A stretch of DNA of 64,000 bases from Alloascoidea africana. Taxonomy: Eukaryota; Ascomycota; Alloascoideomycetes; Alloascoideales; Alloascoideaceae. The translations under genes and the position numbers were made by a program. The stretch is from positions 62,001-126,000 of the forward strand of contig JAKTTT010000001.1 in assembly GCA_030581615.1 (NCBI GenBank), read 5' to 3'. The notes below the pieces were generated by a model. The model had not been told where the DNA came from. It made no database searches and saw only the letters and a program-made list of their open reading frames with translations. Shown here piece after piece: positions 51,347 through 62,001 of this stretch; positions within the stretch are counted from its first letter, which is position 1; every line of letters begins with the position of its first letter.

Positions 51347-52810
51347 TCACAGCATGACGGCTCCCACGGCGCTACGCTTCTGCTGGTCCCAGCGGCCCTT
51401 TTCGCGGTCGTACTCGCCGCCGGCCACGGGGAACGCCCGGTAGTTGAACAGGTAGAAGTTGAGCTTGCCGTCTCCGAGCCCGAACTTGAGGTCGTCCAGA
51501 AACAGCGTGTTGTCCTGCGAGGATAGCGCGTTGAAGACGTCCACGCCAATCTGCTTGGCGAGGATCAGAGCATCGCGGATGAGCAGGTTCAGTCTGACTC
51601 TCAGCTCTTTTGTTCCCTCGGGGTCAAGGCGAGGCTTGTCCATTCCGGTTTTGGTCGCGTAGTGGTACAGATACGCAATCTCAAGGTTATCGTGCTCGCT
51701 CTTGTCTATCACGGTAAACGGGAGCAGATAGAAGGAGAAGAAATCTGTAATCTCTTTGGTTTCCGGGTTCTCAACCACATAGCTGTACACAACGTTCTTC
51801 TTGCTGTCATCTTGGTTCTTGTCCAGGAACCAGTGCTCGTATTCTTCTGCTGAGTACTTGGTTGCGAGGTCAAATCGATCCAAATATGCCTCGAGCATTG
51901 TTTGAACGCTTGGCAAATCCTCTGCTTTCAACGGTCTCAATCCCTTAAGCGCTGTCTTGGGAGGCAATACGTATTTGGAAATCATCTGGTGCTTTGTCAT
52001 TCCTTGTGGTAGAGGGCTAAATCCCACTTCGTACAACTTGAGCCAGTTAATAGGCCGATGGTTATACTGGCATGCGGCAACTGGGCTCGGAAGAACAACG
52101 CCAGCAGTGTACAAGGCCTGCCAGATGTCGGTGAGATTGACACGACGGGTGATCTCTTTGATTAGCAAAGGTGCTAGACGTTTGGATCTCAGTTTCTTGT
52201 GCACGCACAGAAAGTTGATTTCGACAATCTTCATAAAGTTTGATCTACATCTCAAAGTTGCTGGGATAGCGCTGATGAAACCAATAAGCCGTCCACTTGT
52301 CTTGACACGAACACCAACGTGCCAATCTTTTCTCCAACCTGGTGGTTTCAATGCCCAATTGAAAAACTCGGTGGAGTAATTAAATCGGAAAGTGGCATCT
52401 TGATCTTCCACGTAGTGTCCATGCAATAGCTCATACACATCGTTAAGCTCTTTTGGATTCTCAATGTCCATCGTAACCCATTCAAACTCATCCAGAAGTG
52501 GATACGGTTCAGTTGAAATGTCAGCAACCGTTTTGCTGGAGTCAATAGGACCCTCCTGTTCAATCTTCTCATCGAACGACGCCACAGGCTGCGTTTTCCA
52601 AAATTTATAGTCTTTCATTTGCTTTTTTTGAGATTCACTCAACTCTCCTCCAAGACTGAGGTACTTTAGCAAGTCTTCAATTGTCTTTCTATTGGGCTTT
52701 GGAGGCTGGTTCTGTTGACCAGTGCTATCCCCGCTGTCCACAGTATTGGTGTTGGTAGAACTGGAAGCTGCGTTCTGATCAGGAGACTCGTCCCCTTTTG
52801 TGGAATCCAT
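51347..52810 (-). CDS. NMT1: Glycylpeptide N-tetradecanoyltransferase (N-myristoyltransferase)
   Basis: Nmt1 transfers myristate from myristoyl-CoA to N-terminal glycines. ATG 52810 gives 487 residues. An acidic, Ser/Thr-rich head (about 60 residues) precedes the paired GNAT-like core. Family stretches include FRFNYSTEFFNWALKPPGW, IPATLRCRSNFMKIVEINFL with CVHKKLRSKRLAPLLIKEI, and FSFYLLPFTV. The C-terminus AVGAVML ends in the conserved Leu whose carboxylate serves as catalytic base. Codons are strongly GC-ending near the 3' end. It sits just upstream of the UPS-family gene on the same strand, 134 bp apart. Confidence 0.97.
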   Translation of the reverse strand: MDSTKGDESPDQNAASSSTNTNTVDSGDSTGQQNQPPKPNRKTIEDLLKYLSLGGELSESQKKQMKDYKFWKTQPVASFDEKIEQEGPIDSSKTVADISTEPYPLLDEFEWVTMDIENPKELNDVYELLHGHYVEDQDATFRFNYSTEFFNWALKPPGWRKDWHVGVRVKTSGRLIGFISAIPATLRCRSNFMKIVEINFLCVHKKLRSKRLAPLLIKEITRRVNLTDIWQALYTAGVVLPSPVAACQYNHRPINWLKLYEVGFSPLPQGMTKHQMISKYVLPPKTALKGLRPLKAEDLPSVQTMLEAYLDRFDLATKYSAEEYEHWFLDKNQDDSKKNVVYSYVVENPETKEITDFFSFYLLPFTVIDKSEHDNLEIAYLYHYATKTGMDKPRLDPEGTKELRVRLNLLIRDALILAKQIGVDVFNALSSQDNTLFLDDLKFGLGDGKLNFYLFNYRAFPVAGGEYDREKGRWDQQKRSAVGAVML

Positions 52811-53144
52811 TTCTTTGCAAAACAAAAACTAAGTAAACCTTGGAATTGTATCAATGTTTCTTTCCCCGAAACCAAAAAGACTTTTCTAGAGGTTTGATGT
52901 GCTTGAAGGGAAGCAGTTTTTGGGTCTCTTTCCCTACAAAATCGACGATTTTTTTGTTGGCACTCTACTGGCAACAAGACCGGGTAACATGTAGTTTTGG
53001 TGTTTGATTAGGAAGGGCTGCGAGAAGACCAGGCAGGCACACAAACCAAAAAAAAAAAAAAATAAGAGATTCAAGAAAAGTGAAAAATATTACTACTGCT
53101 ACCACTTCTACCTCAACCCCAATCTATTCTGTCACAAACCCAGC
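52811..53144. promoter_or_regulatory. NMT1/PWP1 divergent promoter
   Basis: This 334-bp gap between divergent ATGs has a poly-A tract at about 53047-53062 on the PWP1 side and a gtgaaaaatatt near 53079 that resembles the RRPE element of ribosome-biogenesis genes. The element assignment is tentative. Confidence 0.4.
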
Positions 53145-54952
53145 ATGATTTCTGCAACTACCTGGGTTCCTAGAGGATACGCCAGTGAATATCCTGAGCA
53201 GTATGAGTTGGATGACGAGGAGATGGAACGAATTTCCAAGATGGCCAAGTTACAACTGGACGATGCGCAACAGGCATTGGAGAATGCAATGGATGAAGAG
53301 GATGGTCAAAAAAAGGATGATGAGGATTTGAAGAAAAACGTTGCAAAGCTCGGGAAAAGTGGTGATAAGTAAGTCTTTTAAGGCATGGAAGAAAGGATAT
53401 TGTTCTAACTTTTTTTTTTCGCTTTTACCAGAGTTGACATTGATGATGATCTTAAAGAGTACGACCTAGAGCACTATGACGATGAAGAAGAGGAAGGAGA
53501 TGGAGAAGGTGAGCTAATTACGATCCGTATAGTTTGTTTTTTTTGGGCTGGTGGTACTAACATGATATAGATTTGGCAATTTTCCCAAACATGAAAAACC
53601 TACGGTTCCATTCAAAAGGCGAAGATGGGGAGGATCCGTTCATCACCATGCCTACAGAAGAGGATATTGAAGAAGAAAAAGAAGAGTTACAAATCTATCC
53701 TACAGATAACCTGATTCTGACCGCAAAGACAGAGGATGAAATTTCATACCTGGAGGTTTATGTCTACGATGATGGTAAAAACAAGAACAATAGCAAAAAT
53801 GATGAGGAAGTACGTGAGAGTAGTTTGTATACACACCACGACTTTATGATTCCCGCGTTCCCGCTCTGTGTGGAATGGATCAACTATAAAGTTGGGGGTT
53901 CTATAGAAAACTCGAATCTGCCTGGGAATTTTGCAGCGGTTGGCACTTTAGAACCCCAGATCGAAGTCTGGAATCTGGATTATGTGGACAAGGCATATCC
54001 TGATGCGATATTGGGGGAGCCTGAGAACAACAGTAGCAGTAACAAGAGCAGCGGCAAGAAGAAGAAAAAGAAGAATGCAAAGAGGATTAATGATCATCAT
54101 CATATCGATGCAGTTCTCACACTTAGCCATAATGGATTGCACCGAAACGTTTTAGCATCTGGATCCGCAGACAAGACGGTCAAGCTCTGGGATCTCAACG
54201 CGTGCATTGCGGCGAAAAGTCTCAACAAGTTGCATAGCGACAAGATCAGTTCAATAAAATGGCATTCTGAAGAAGCCACAGTTTTGCTTTCGGGAGGCTA
54301 CGATGGTTACGTGGCCCTCACGGACGTGCGTATACCCGAGGAGGAAAAAGCGAGTCAGAGGTGGGCCGTTTCGCCCAGTTTTGGAGATATCGAGGTGGTG
54401 AACTGGGGGGTCCAAAGCTCTTTCTACGCGGGGACGGAAAAGGGAGTCGTGTTTGAGTTTGATGCCCGGATGGAAAACAAGCCCGTTTGGCAATTACAGG
54501 CCCATGATTCTGCAATCACGTCTATAGATGTGAACCGGTTCGTTCCGGGATTCATGGCCACGGGTGCCATGTCCGAAAAAGAAATCAAGCTGTGGAACAT
54601 CCGGGACCCCAAAAAACCATCGATGATTCTGTCGAGAGACCTGGACGTTGGCAATGTTTTTTCTGCCAGTTTTGCTCCGGATAAAGAGATTTCTGGGTTT
54701 ATTTGCTGTGGAGGCACAAAATCGACTCTCAAGGTGTGGGATACATTCACAAACAAGGCGGTTAGAAATCTGTTTGGTAAAGAGATACGGGAAAACAATA
54801 GTGCGAAGGACTACGATGGGGTGAAGGATGATAAAGTTGTTGGGATTGATGAGACGAAGGACGAGGATGAAGATGATGATGATGATGATGATGATGAAGA
54901 GGAAGAGGAAGGCGAAAAGGGATGGGAAAGCATGGAAGAGGATGAAGACTAA
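53145..54952 (+). CDS. PWP1: WD40 ribosome-biogenesis protein Pwp1
   Basis: Pwp1 is a nucleolar WD40 protein needed for 25S rRNA processing. Exons are 53145-53368, 53432-53508 and 53571-54952, giving 560 residues (yeast 576). Introns of 63 and 62 nt have donors GTAAGT and GTGAGC and branches TTCTAAC and TACTAAC. The start MISATTWVPRGYASEYPEQY is almost that of yeast. Splices restore VDIDDDLKEYDLEHYDDEEE and DLAIFPNMKN. WD repeats include ADKTVKLWDLN, GGYDGYVALTDVR and TLKVWDTFTNKAVR. The tail is an Asp/Glu run from a GAT microsatellite (about 54866-54897). Confidence 0.96.
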
Positions 54953-55286
54953 TATTTTTTTCTTATTTACCAACTTTTCAATTGAAGCACTGGTTAGATA
55001 TCATTGTTTGGCCAAGTAACTTTTATATTATAAATTCAACAAAGTACGAAAAAGCACTATATAATAATTAGCAGAATTTCTCTTTCCCCCTCTTTCTCCT
55101 TCTCCTTCTCCTTGTTGAGCTATATATAGATAAACGAATGCAAAAATTGTGAAGATTTTAAGGAATAAAGGATTAGTTTGATGGTGACGATGATGATACT
55201 GAATAGAACTTTTTCTCCCCCTTTTGTATGAATGGGTGAATTACAATAAAACATAAACCAAGAATAGATATAAATTGTGGGTGAAT
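54953..55286. other. Convergent 3' region of PWP1 and the GPI cell-wall gene
   Basis: This 334-bp AT-rich gap has CT-rich tracts (tctccttctccttctcc near 55090). No gene was recognised. Confidence 0.4.
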
Positions 55287-56546
55287 TTACAGGAAGAAAA
55301 GAGCAGCACCGACTAAAGCAGCGATTCCAGCAGGCAGCTGGCTTCTGCCTGTTCCGTAACCGCCAAAGTTGGCGTTGTTTTCAGATGAGAATTCCTCATC
55401 TGTGGCAGTTCCGGTTTCGGACTCGGATTCGGTCTCAGTCTCGCTCTCGGATCCAGAGGTGGACTTGCGGTTCTTTCTGCCCTCGCTGCTAACGGAGCTG
55501 ATGGAGGAATTGGAACTGAGGTCTAGCCCAGAAACAGAAGCAGCGGCAGAAGATTTGATAGTGGGCTTGGGAGTGGTGGTGGCCTTGGCAGTGGTTTCTG
55601 CTGTGTCTGTCTTGTCTGCTGTCTTCTCTGTTGTCTTGAGATCAGTGCCAGTGCCAGTGCCAGTGGCAGTAGCTCCTGTTCCCGTTCCAGTGGTAGTGGT
55701 TTTGGCTGTTCCAATGGTGGTTCCAGTGGCAGGAGTAGGGACCTTCTCGGTGCCAGTGGTCTCGGTTTTGGGAAGAGCAGTGGTGGCCAGAGTGGTGGGC
55801 ACGCTAACAATAGCAGCGGTGTCTACGGCAGTGTTCACGGTCTCTGGAGTGTTCGCCAGGGTGTCTACAGTGACTGGAGTGGTGACTGGAACTGCAGTGT
55901 CAACGACGGTGTTAGCACTGGCTGGGCCCGTGGTGGCAGCGGTGACGGCAGTTTCCAGCGTCGGGGCCACTGGAACAGATACAGGCACGTCCAACGGAGT
56001 GGTGGCAAGAGAAGCGGCCACGGCGGTGTCCACGGCGGTGTCCACGGCAGCAGCTGGCGAAGAAGCAGCTACTGGAGCAGTCAGTGCAGTTTCAGCGCCA
56101 GAGACAGGGGCCGCAACAGGGACAGAGGCCGCAACAGGGACAGAGGCCCCGGTGGCAGCGCCGGTGGCAGCAGCATCAGAAACGACAGCAGGCTCGCCGG
56201 TGTAAGTGAGAACGGCCGTGGTTCCTGGCAGGCCGGAATCGACCAGTGTGGCAGCGTCAGTAGCGACGACGCTGCCAGCAGCCGTGTTCACGATGGTTTC
56301 GAGGGCTGGATAGGAGATGGCATCAACAGGTTCGCTGAGAGCAGCGGCTACAGTTGCAGCGGCTACAGTTGCAGCGCTATCGACAGCGCCAAACCCGGCA
56401 GCAGGAGACTCGACAGGGGCGACAGGGGCGATTGGATCGACGGAGGCAACAGGCAGGTCGTTGTTGATGGTGGTGGTGATGACGATGACTTCGCAAGAAG
56501 CGGTAGCGACGAGGGAGAGGCCGGAGAGCACGTATGAGTATTTCAT
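55287..56546 (-). CDS. GPI-anchored Ala/Thr/Val-rich cell-wall mannoprotein
   Basis: The 419-residue protein has a signal peptide (MKYSYVLSGLSLVATASC) and a C-terminal GPI signal: a small-residue site around SSENNANFGG followed by a hydrophobic tail ending IAALVGAALFFL. The mature part is almost wholly Ala, Thr, Val, Pro and Ser with local repeats (ASVPVAASVPVAA, AVDTAVDTAVA, TGTGTGTD). This fits a heavily O-mannosylated wall protein. A Ser/Glu/Thr stretch precedes the anchor. No enzymatic domain is seen. Codon use is GC-rich, leaving a long antisense frame open. The low complexity prevents naming an orthologue. Confidence 0.85.
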   Translation of the reverse strand: MKYSYVLSGLSLVATASCEVIVITTTINNDLPVASVDPIAPVAPVESPAAGFGAVDSAATVAAATVAAALSEPVDAISYPALETIVNTAAGSVVATDAATLVDSGLPGTTAVLTYTGEPAVVSDAAATGAATGASVPVAASVPVAAPVSGAETALTAPVAASSPAAAVDTAVDTAVAASLATTPLDVPVSVPVAPTLETAVTAATTGPASANTVVDTAVPVTTPVTVDTLANTPETVNTAVDTAAIVSVPTTLATTALPKTETTGTEKVPTPATGTTIGTAKTTTTGTGTGATATGTGTGTDLKTTEKTADKTDTAETTAKATTTPKPTIKSSAAASVSGLDLSSNSSISSVSSEGRKNRKSTSGSESETETESESETGTATDEEFSSENNANFGGYGTGRSQLPAGIAALVGAALFFL

Positions 56547-58024
56547 GGTTGATATGGAGAGAATTAGCGAGCGAGCGGGCGATTATCAAAGGATAGAGCT
56601 GATGATTATTAGAAGAAGCGATACTACTGAGGAGACAATTTGGAGGAATTATCTCTGGCTTTTTATAACTGGGACCCAGACTTTCATGAACTTGGGAGCT
56701 TGGTTACAAGTTTGCCTGTTCATATTAATTCGTTTCGTTTCAACCAGACAGAGAAAGGCGAGAATTAGACGAGTTCGAAGTTTGCATCTCCCAGGAGCTG
56801 GCTGGCACCGGAAAATCACCAAAAGAAGGAGTCCATGTTTCTGTTTCGCTGGATTTCACATGGCTTCTCGAACCGGGGCTGGGAAACCTGTTCGAAATCC
56901 AGAGCCCTTCTCGTTTCAACTAGGCTCGGGGATGTGAAGGATGCTTGCAACCGTCAGCAGAAGAGATGACTTTTTCGGACGGACATTGATTGGGCCATGC
57001 GCACTCTGAATTGAATTTGTAGTTTCAACCTTGCCTGTTGGAAGCTCTTGAGAGCCCAACTGGGCGCTTGGAACGAAGATACAAACGGCAGACAGATCGA
57101 GACAGGCACGACGCGGTATCGAACTGGCTGGTTCCCGTACTCTCATACTCGCGGGAAACACCAGAGTAGGAACACACAAGCAGGTGTTTCCAAGAAAGGG
57201 GTCTCGAGAGCACAATTGTAATACAAAGATGGCTCCAAACAGGCTTTCAGGGCAGATGGATGCCTTATCGTCGTCCAGAACGCCGGGCGCAAGTTTAATC
57301 GCAGTCAACAGAGCGCGTGGAACAATTGGGCTTGGTCCCTTTAACGTTTCCATTTCCAATTGAGGCTGAGGCTGAGCCTAAGACTGAGACAGAAAGAGAC
57401 ACAGACGGAGACGGAACCAGCTGGGAGTCTCCTGGCCCCCATAGCATAGGGAACCTAAAGCCCATGGTTCTCGGATCAAGAATACGGCGAGAGGTGGGCA
57501 GTGGGCAGAGAGTAGCGAACAGTGGGAGGTGAAGAGTGAACGGCTCACCGAAACACAGCACACAACATCGGGAATGGACGTTTGGACTGGAAATGGAGAT
57601 AATTGTCGTGTATCGCTGCCCCAGATCTAAGCTCCCGCAAGTTAGCTTTTTCCGATCCGATCTTGACTCTGGCCCCCAGAAACTTTCAATTTTCGGTTTA
57701 CACTTTACACTTTTCAGTTTTCGGCCGCATCCCAGACCTGCCAGCCGAGATCCTGCCGCCACTGGCCTTGACTTGACTTGACTTGACTCTGGAGACGGAG
57801 ACGGAGGATGGGGCTGGTTCTCCCAGCATGGTGTTTTCATCTTTTGTCTTCCATCTTTTCGACTGCTGTTTTCGCCTTTTCGTCTTTTTGTCCGGAGGCT
57901 GCATGACCGTTGCGCGCCGCACTCGCTCGGTCGGCTCCGGGCAGCGTCCGAGGTGTCTTAACCATCCCCATCCTCAACGTCCCAGCCCTAGATCGCTGGG
58001 GCTGGAGAGCGCGGACTCGCTCGG

Positions 58025-58066
<42 letters not shown>

Positions 58067-58316
58067 AGCAGAGAAGCCGTTGGTCTGGGCGGGAGGCCGC
58101 GGCGTGGAAAAGCGGCCGCCATGTGCCATCCCAGTCGCACCGTTGGCGGCCTGCATTGCTTTCCAACGGCTTTCTGTTTGTGTCCGACACTCTCTTTCTC
58201 TCTTCTCTTTTTTGCCTTTTGCCCTTTGCCCTTTGCCCTTTTCGCTCTTCTCACACTTCTTCTTCATTCTCTCTCTTTTTCCGTCTCTGTCTCCCCGTGC
58301 GGAAGACCAGCTCCCC
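56547..58316. promoter_or_regulatory. Long divergent GC-rich region between the GPI protein and RGS2-like genes
   Basis: This 1.77-kb region contains tataa near 56665 (usable by the minus-strand GPI gene). A four-fold ACTTG run lies at about 57768-57788 and a CAG run at about 58028-58058. Frames stay open in several registers because of GC content; an open frame continues upstream of the RGS gene to 57783 but shows only low-complexity Leu/Phe/Pro sequence. No tRNA was confirmed. The size suggests complex regulation of one or both wall/signalling genes. Confidence 0.45.
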
Positions 58317-59594
58317 ATGATGCCCATACCCCCGCCCGCCGCTGCCTCGTCGGCCGGACCCTACAATGGCCACTGCAAACAGCCTCCCACGCTCGACCAG
58401 ATCTTGCTGGAAGACTCCACTCCCCCTTATTCTCTCAACGCTTTCAAGTCCTACGCGACCAAAAACCACTCGCTCGAGAACGTAGAGTTTCTGCTGGAGA
58501 TTGATAGGTACCAAGATCTATACGACAGCTTCGCACAACACCTACACAATGATAGCGATAGTACATTATCAAGCAAACAGAAGCTGAAACTCAACAACAG
58601 GTTCATGTCCATCATCGACACCTATGTCCGCCCTTGCTCCCCCTGCGAGGTCAACATTTCCCACGAGATCCGATGCAACCTGCTACAACTGGCTCTGGAG
58701 TTGGAGCAGGATCAAGACGATCTCGATATCGTGCCCCCACGCCAGTTCAAGCCGGCCTACGACACCATCAAGGACCTGATCCGCGAGTGCACCTATGTTT
58801 CTTTCATCCACAGCCAGCCCTACGAATGCGACTGCGATAACAGTTTACAGTCGCCTTGCTCGCTTTCAGACATGTCATTCCCTCCAACGCCGCTGACGCC
58901 GCTGTCAAACTCCACAGACACGCCCCAGCTGGCTCCCGCTGCTTCAACCGCAAACTTCAAACATGAGCATGTCTCATCCTCGTCCTCGTCCTCCATTTCC
59001 AACAGAATACCGTCCTCAAATTCACACTCCTCCGTGCCGAATTTTGGGTTTGCTCCCCATAGCTACAACAGCACGCTTTCCAGCACGCGGTTAAGAATGC
59101 TGTCGCCCTCGCCTACGCTGTTCGATTTCTCTCCCGATTTCGACCCGCCAGTTGGAGACCCAAAGTACACTGGTGCCAACAGCAACAGTAACAGCAACAG
59201 CAATAACGATGTCCACATATCCGGCAGGTCCTCTCACTCCTCATCGTCGTCTCTAGGCGCCACCATCCCTCCTATTTCCACCACAAATGCCAGTGCGGCT
59301 GCCAGAGGAGGTGTTCCTACATTCTACATACCGTCATTCAGTGTTCCTTCCTCGAGCACAACGGGCTCTTCGCACCCCGTGGGCCCGGCCTTTAGCTCCA
59401 GGAGCTCCAGTTTCACGAAACTTTCGGGGCTGGATCTGCCGAAACAGTGGACTCGGCAAATGTCCAAAAAACTCAAATGGGGGTCGCGGAAAAACTCTCA
59501 GAGCCAGCTTAGCCAGCTGAATCAACATCAACATCAACATCAACATCAACATCAACATCATCATCATCAACACAGCTCCGAGGGACCGCAGTAG
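58317..59594 (+). CDS. RGS2: RGS-domain protein (Rgs2-like)
   Basis: RGS proteins speed GTP hydrolysis by G-alpha subunits; yeast Rgs2 acts on Gpa2 in glucose signalling. ATG 58317 gives 425 residues. The RGS domain spans about residues 25-165: PTLDQILLEDSTPPYSLNAF, LENVEFLLEIDRYQDLY, then the C-terminal helix after FKPAYDTIKDLIRECTYVSF. The rest is Ser/Thr/Pro-rich and disordered, with Asn-Ser repeats, and ends in a His/Gln run from a CATCAA hexamer repeat (about 59521-59570). A second ATG follows immediately (MMPIPPP). Yeast Rgs2 is shorter (309), so orthology is likely but the tail is new. Confidence 0.78.
   Translation: MMPIPPPAAASSAGPYNGHCKQPPTLDQILLEDSTPPYSLNAFKSYATKNHSLENVEFLLEIDRYQDLYDSFAQHLHNDSDSTLSSKQKLKLNNRFMSIIDTYVRPCSPCEVNISHEIRCNLLQLALELEQDQDDLDIVPPRQFKPAYDTIKDLIRECTYVSFIHSQPYECDCDNSLQSPCSLSDMSFPPTPLTPLSNSTDTPQLAPAASTANFKHEHVSSSSSSSISNRIPSSNSHSSVPNFGFAPHSYNSTLSSTRLRMLSPSPTLFDFSPDFDPPVGDPKYTGANSNSNSNSNNDVHISGRSSHSSSSSLGATIPPISTTNASAAARGGVPTFYIPSFSVPSSSTTGSSHPVGPAFSSRSSSFTKLSGLDLPKQWTRQMSKKLKWGSRKNSQSQLSQLNQHQHQHQHQHQHHHHQHSSEGPQ
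59521..59570 (+). repeat. CATCAA hexanucleotide microsatellite coding for His-Gln
   Basis: Tandem atcaac/catcaa units at the 3' end of the RGS gene encode alternating Gln-His followed by a His run. Such tracts vary in length between strains. Confidence 0.75.
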
Positions 59595-59846
59595 CGATAC
59601 CATCCGCGGCTCACCCGCCCATAGTCATATATTTCTGGCATTTTGTACCACTACTGTTAGTTAGAGAATAGAGTCTGCTTTCGCAGTTACGTAAGCGCTG
59701 ACACCGCCCTGCAAGAGTGCCAGAACGGCCTCCTCCAGCAGCACAGAAGCCCCAGATCCAGTCCAGTTCTGTCCAGTTCTGTCCAGTCCCGTCTCAGACC
59801 CCAGACCCCAGACCACGAAACTAGTCCAGTCCTGCTCAAGTCCACC
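59595..59846. repeat. RGS/REV7 gap with direct repeats
   Basis: The gap contains ccagttctgt repeated in tandem (about 59761-59789) and two to three copies of cagacccc (about 59797-59815), with no CRISPR-like unit and spacer layout. It holds the RGS 3' region and the REV7 promoter. Confidence 0.5.
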
Positions 59847-61254
59847 ATGAAGCGGCTAGCGGCGCATCTCAGACTCCATCCGTTTGCCTCGTGGAGGCGG
59901 GATCCACCAGTACAGGATCAACAGCATCAGCATCAGCATCAGGAGCAGGAGCAGAGCCAGGAGCAGGAACAGGAGCCTCAACACCAACACCAACAGCGGC
60001 ACCGGCACCGGCAACACCAGAGCGCGGACAGCGGCACGCGGGAGTCTCCCACACAGGCCGCCGCCCTCTCGCTGTCGTCGTCGCCAAGTCCAGGAACCAA
60101 CATTGCCATGGAGGCCTCCGGGAACGAGCCCGCGGGCGCGAGACGGCCAGGCAGGAACAGCCTGCCCAGAGCGGACTCAAAGAATGGCCCAGAGGCCTAT
60201 TATTCTCCACAACACTCTTCTCCTGCCCCTAACAGTGCTTCTCCACGGACCAACATGGCGGTCCAGAACTCCGGCCAGCGCTACTCATCCTCCAACTCTG
60301 CGGATATGTCCTGTTCCAGTTCAAGCGCCAACAATAACGAACAGGATGCCAAATATACCAAGGCCATTTCCACATCGCATTCCCAACTACTGGCTATATT
60401 TGAAGAATTTCTGGTTGTGTTTGTGAACGAACTGCTATTGCTAAGAGGAATCTATTCTGAAGAGGCCTTTGAGCGTGTAAAATGGTGTAAATTCACTGTT
60501 TATCAAACAAGACATCCGGATTTGGCTTCTTGGATCGAGGATATGTGTTGTTCACTTGTGGAACAGGTTCGAAAGGTAAAACATGTATCAATGCTTTTTT
60601 TTTTTTTTTGTCTTTCGCTAACTTTGGCTGTAGTGCAACGTGTGGAAAATCTCGTTTGTGATTATATCAAATGATTCAAACATGGCTTTGGAGAGACATT
60701 CTTTCCTCATCGGCGACTTTATGAATCTGCCACCTGAAGTGGCACATAAAGAGTAATAATATTTTTGCACTTTTTTTTTTTTTTTCTATTTGTTATTTCT
60801 CCCCATCGACATTGAAACCTAACACTATATTATTTGGTTTCTTTGATAGAATTCATGGTGCATCTATTGATTTCAGACCGATTATTGCAGATATGCGGTC
60901 CTGTTTACAAAACTTTCGTACAACAACCCAAAGAATCGATCCTATCCCAGTTGATTGCCGGATGGTTGCAATTTTAGAACTCGCGGGCTCAGATAGTGAA
61001 GATACCAGTTTGTCAGAAGTGAGTTGTACTTCCTCAATTTATACTAAATGCACAGACAGATATACTAAAAATTGATGATATAGAATGATGACTGGTTTTT
61101 TTATGATAATGGATCCAAATGCTTCAATCGTGGTGAAAACATGATCCATAGGAAAACAACTCTAACTCCAATTGGAACCGATGTTCACCTTGGTCTGTTG
61201 AAGTTTTCCATCACTTTGGAAGAGACAAACTCCAAGTTTAAACTCCCGCTTTGA
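59847..61254 (+). CDS. REV7: REV7 (HORMA-domain subunit of DNA polymerase zeta)
   Basis: Rev7 joins Rev3 in translesion synthesis. Exons are 59847-60575, 60634-60752, 60850-61018 and 61084-61254, giving 395 residues. Introns of 58, 97 and 65 nt have donors GTAAAA, GTAATA and GTGAGT. CTAAC or TACTAA branches are visible in the first and third. The HORMA part begins near residue 170 (SHSQLLAIFEEFLVVFVNEL), continues YQTRHPDLASWIEDM and VRK plus CNVWKISFVIISNDSNMALE, and ends with NDDWFFYDNGSKCFN and LTPIGTDVHLGLLKF. The first ~165 residues are Gln/His/Ser-rich and absent from yeast Rev7 (245). The true start may be an internal ATG. Confidence 0.75.
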
Positions 61255-62001
61255 TGAATACAATTATCGTCCATGTCATGTCATGTCATGTCATTTCATT
61301 TCTCTTTCTCTTTTTCTTAGTTTTGGTTGGCATATTTATCCTCATCAAATTGCAATTCGCTGCTATCTGGCGCTGGGAGACTTGATCGTTTATTTGTATT
61401 TCTTTTTTCCTGTTTCATGGGGCTCTTAATCTCGTTTATCTGCTTTCCTTTAACATCCAAGTTTATATCATGTTATGTTTTCATGCTGCATTTTTCCTTT
61501 CCCGTTTTTATGTTTTGTTTTGTCAATCTGATTTTCGTTTACAGAGATGAAAAAAGCATCGAAATTGAAAGAATATATATCTATATATAGCTCTATATTT
61601 GGCTATGTCCATAATCCTTTTACTTAAAACCCAGAGACAAAAAAAAAGAAATGTCATTACATCTACAAGGCAAATCTAGATATGATGCTAGGAAAGGACA
61701 GGCGCCAGACCTCAAAAAACAAAAAACAAGACGGAAGGAAAAGAATAGTCTTTTAAATACATGATAAGAATAGGAAATGATGCCATCTAACAACAGGCAA
61801 GACAGGACCGTACAAACAAACAACCACAACAGCAACAAAAAGAACAATGATAGAGCAAAAATGATGATGACTTCTCGTACACAGTACATAAAGACCTGCT
61901 TCAACGGCAAGAGATTAAGATGGATACAGCAATATATATAAGCATATATATGAAAGAAACAAAAAAAAAAGAAAAAAATGAAGGATGGAAAAGCTTCGAG
62001 G
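61255..62001. other. Convergent 3' region of REV7 and SAL1
   Basis: This 747-bp gap has a pentanucleotide CATGT run at about 61271-61292, T-rich sequence, and atatatatctatatata near 61573-61590. An open frame at 61327-61590 gives a Phe-rich hydrophobic string with no homology I recognise and is not called. Confidence 0.4.

Noticed and set aside
55369-56205. 278-codon open frame antisense to the GPI cell-wall gene
   Set aside because: It mirrors GC-rich Ala/Val/Thr codons of the real gene; the product is Val/Ser repeats with no signal, motif or independent promoter.
56860-56900. tRNA B-box-like CCCCGGTTCGAGAA on the minus strand
   Set aside because: No matching A box, anticodon arm or acceptor stem around it.
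59752-59820. Tandem short repeats resembling a CRISPR array
   Set aside because: Units are 8-10 bp and contiguous without spacers, and this is a eukaryotic genome; they are simple direct repeats.
61327-61590. 87-codon hydrophobic frame between REV7 and SAL1
   Set aside because: Phe-rich string from T-rich 3' sequence; convergent genes leave no promoter for it.
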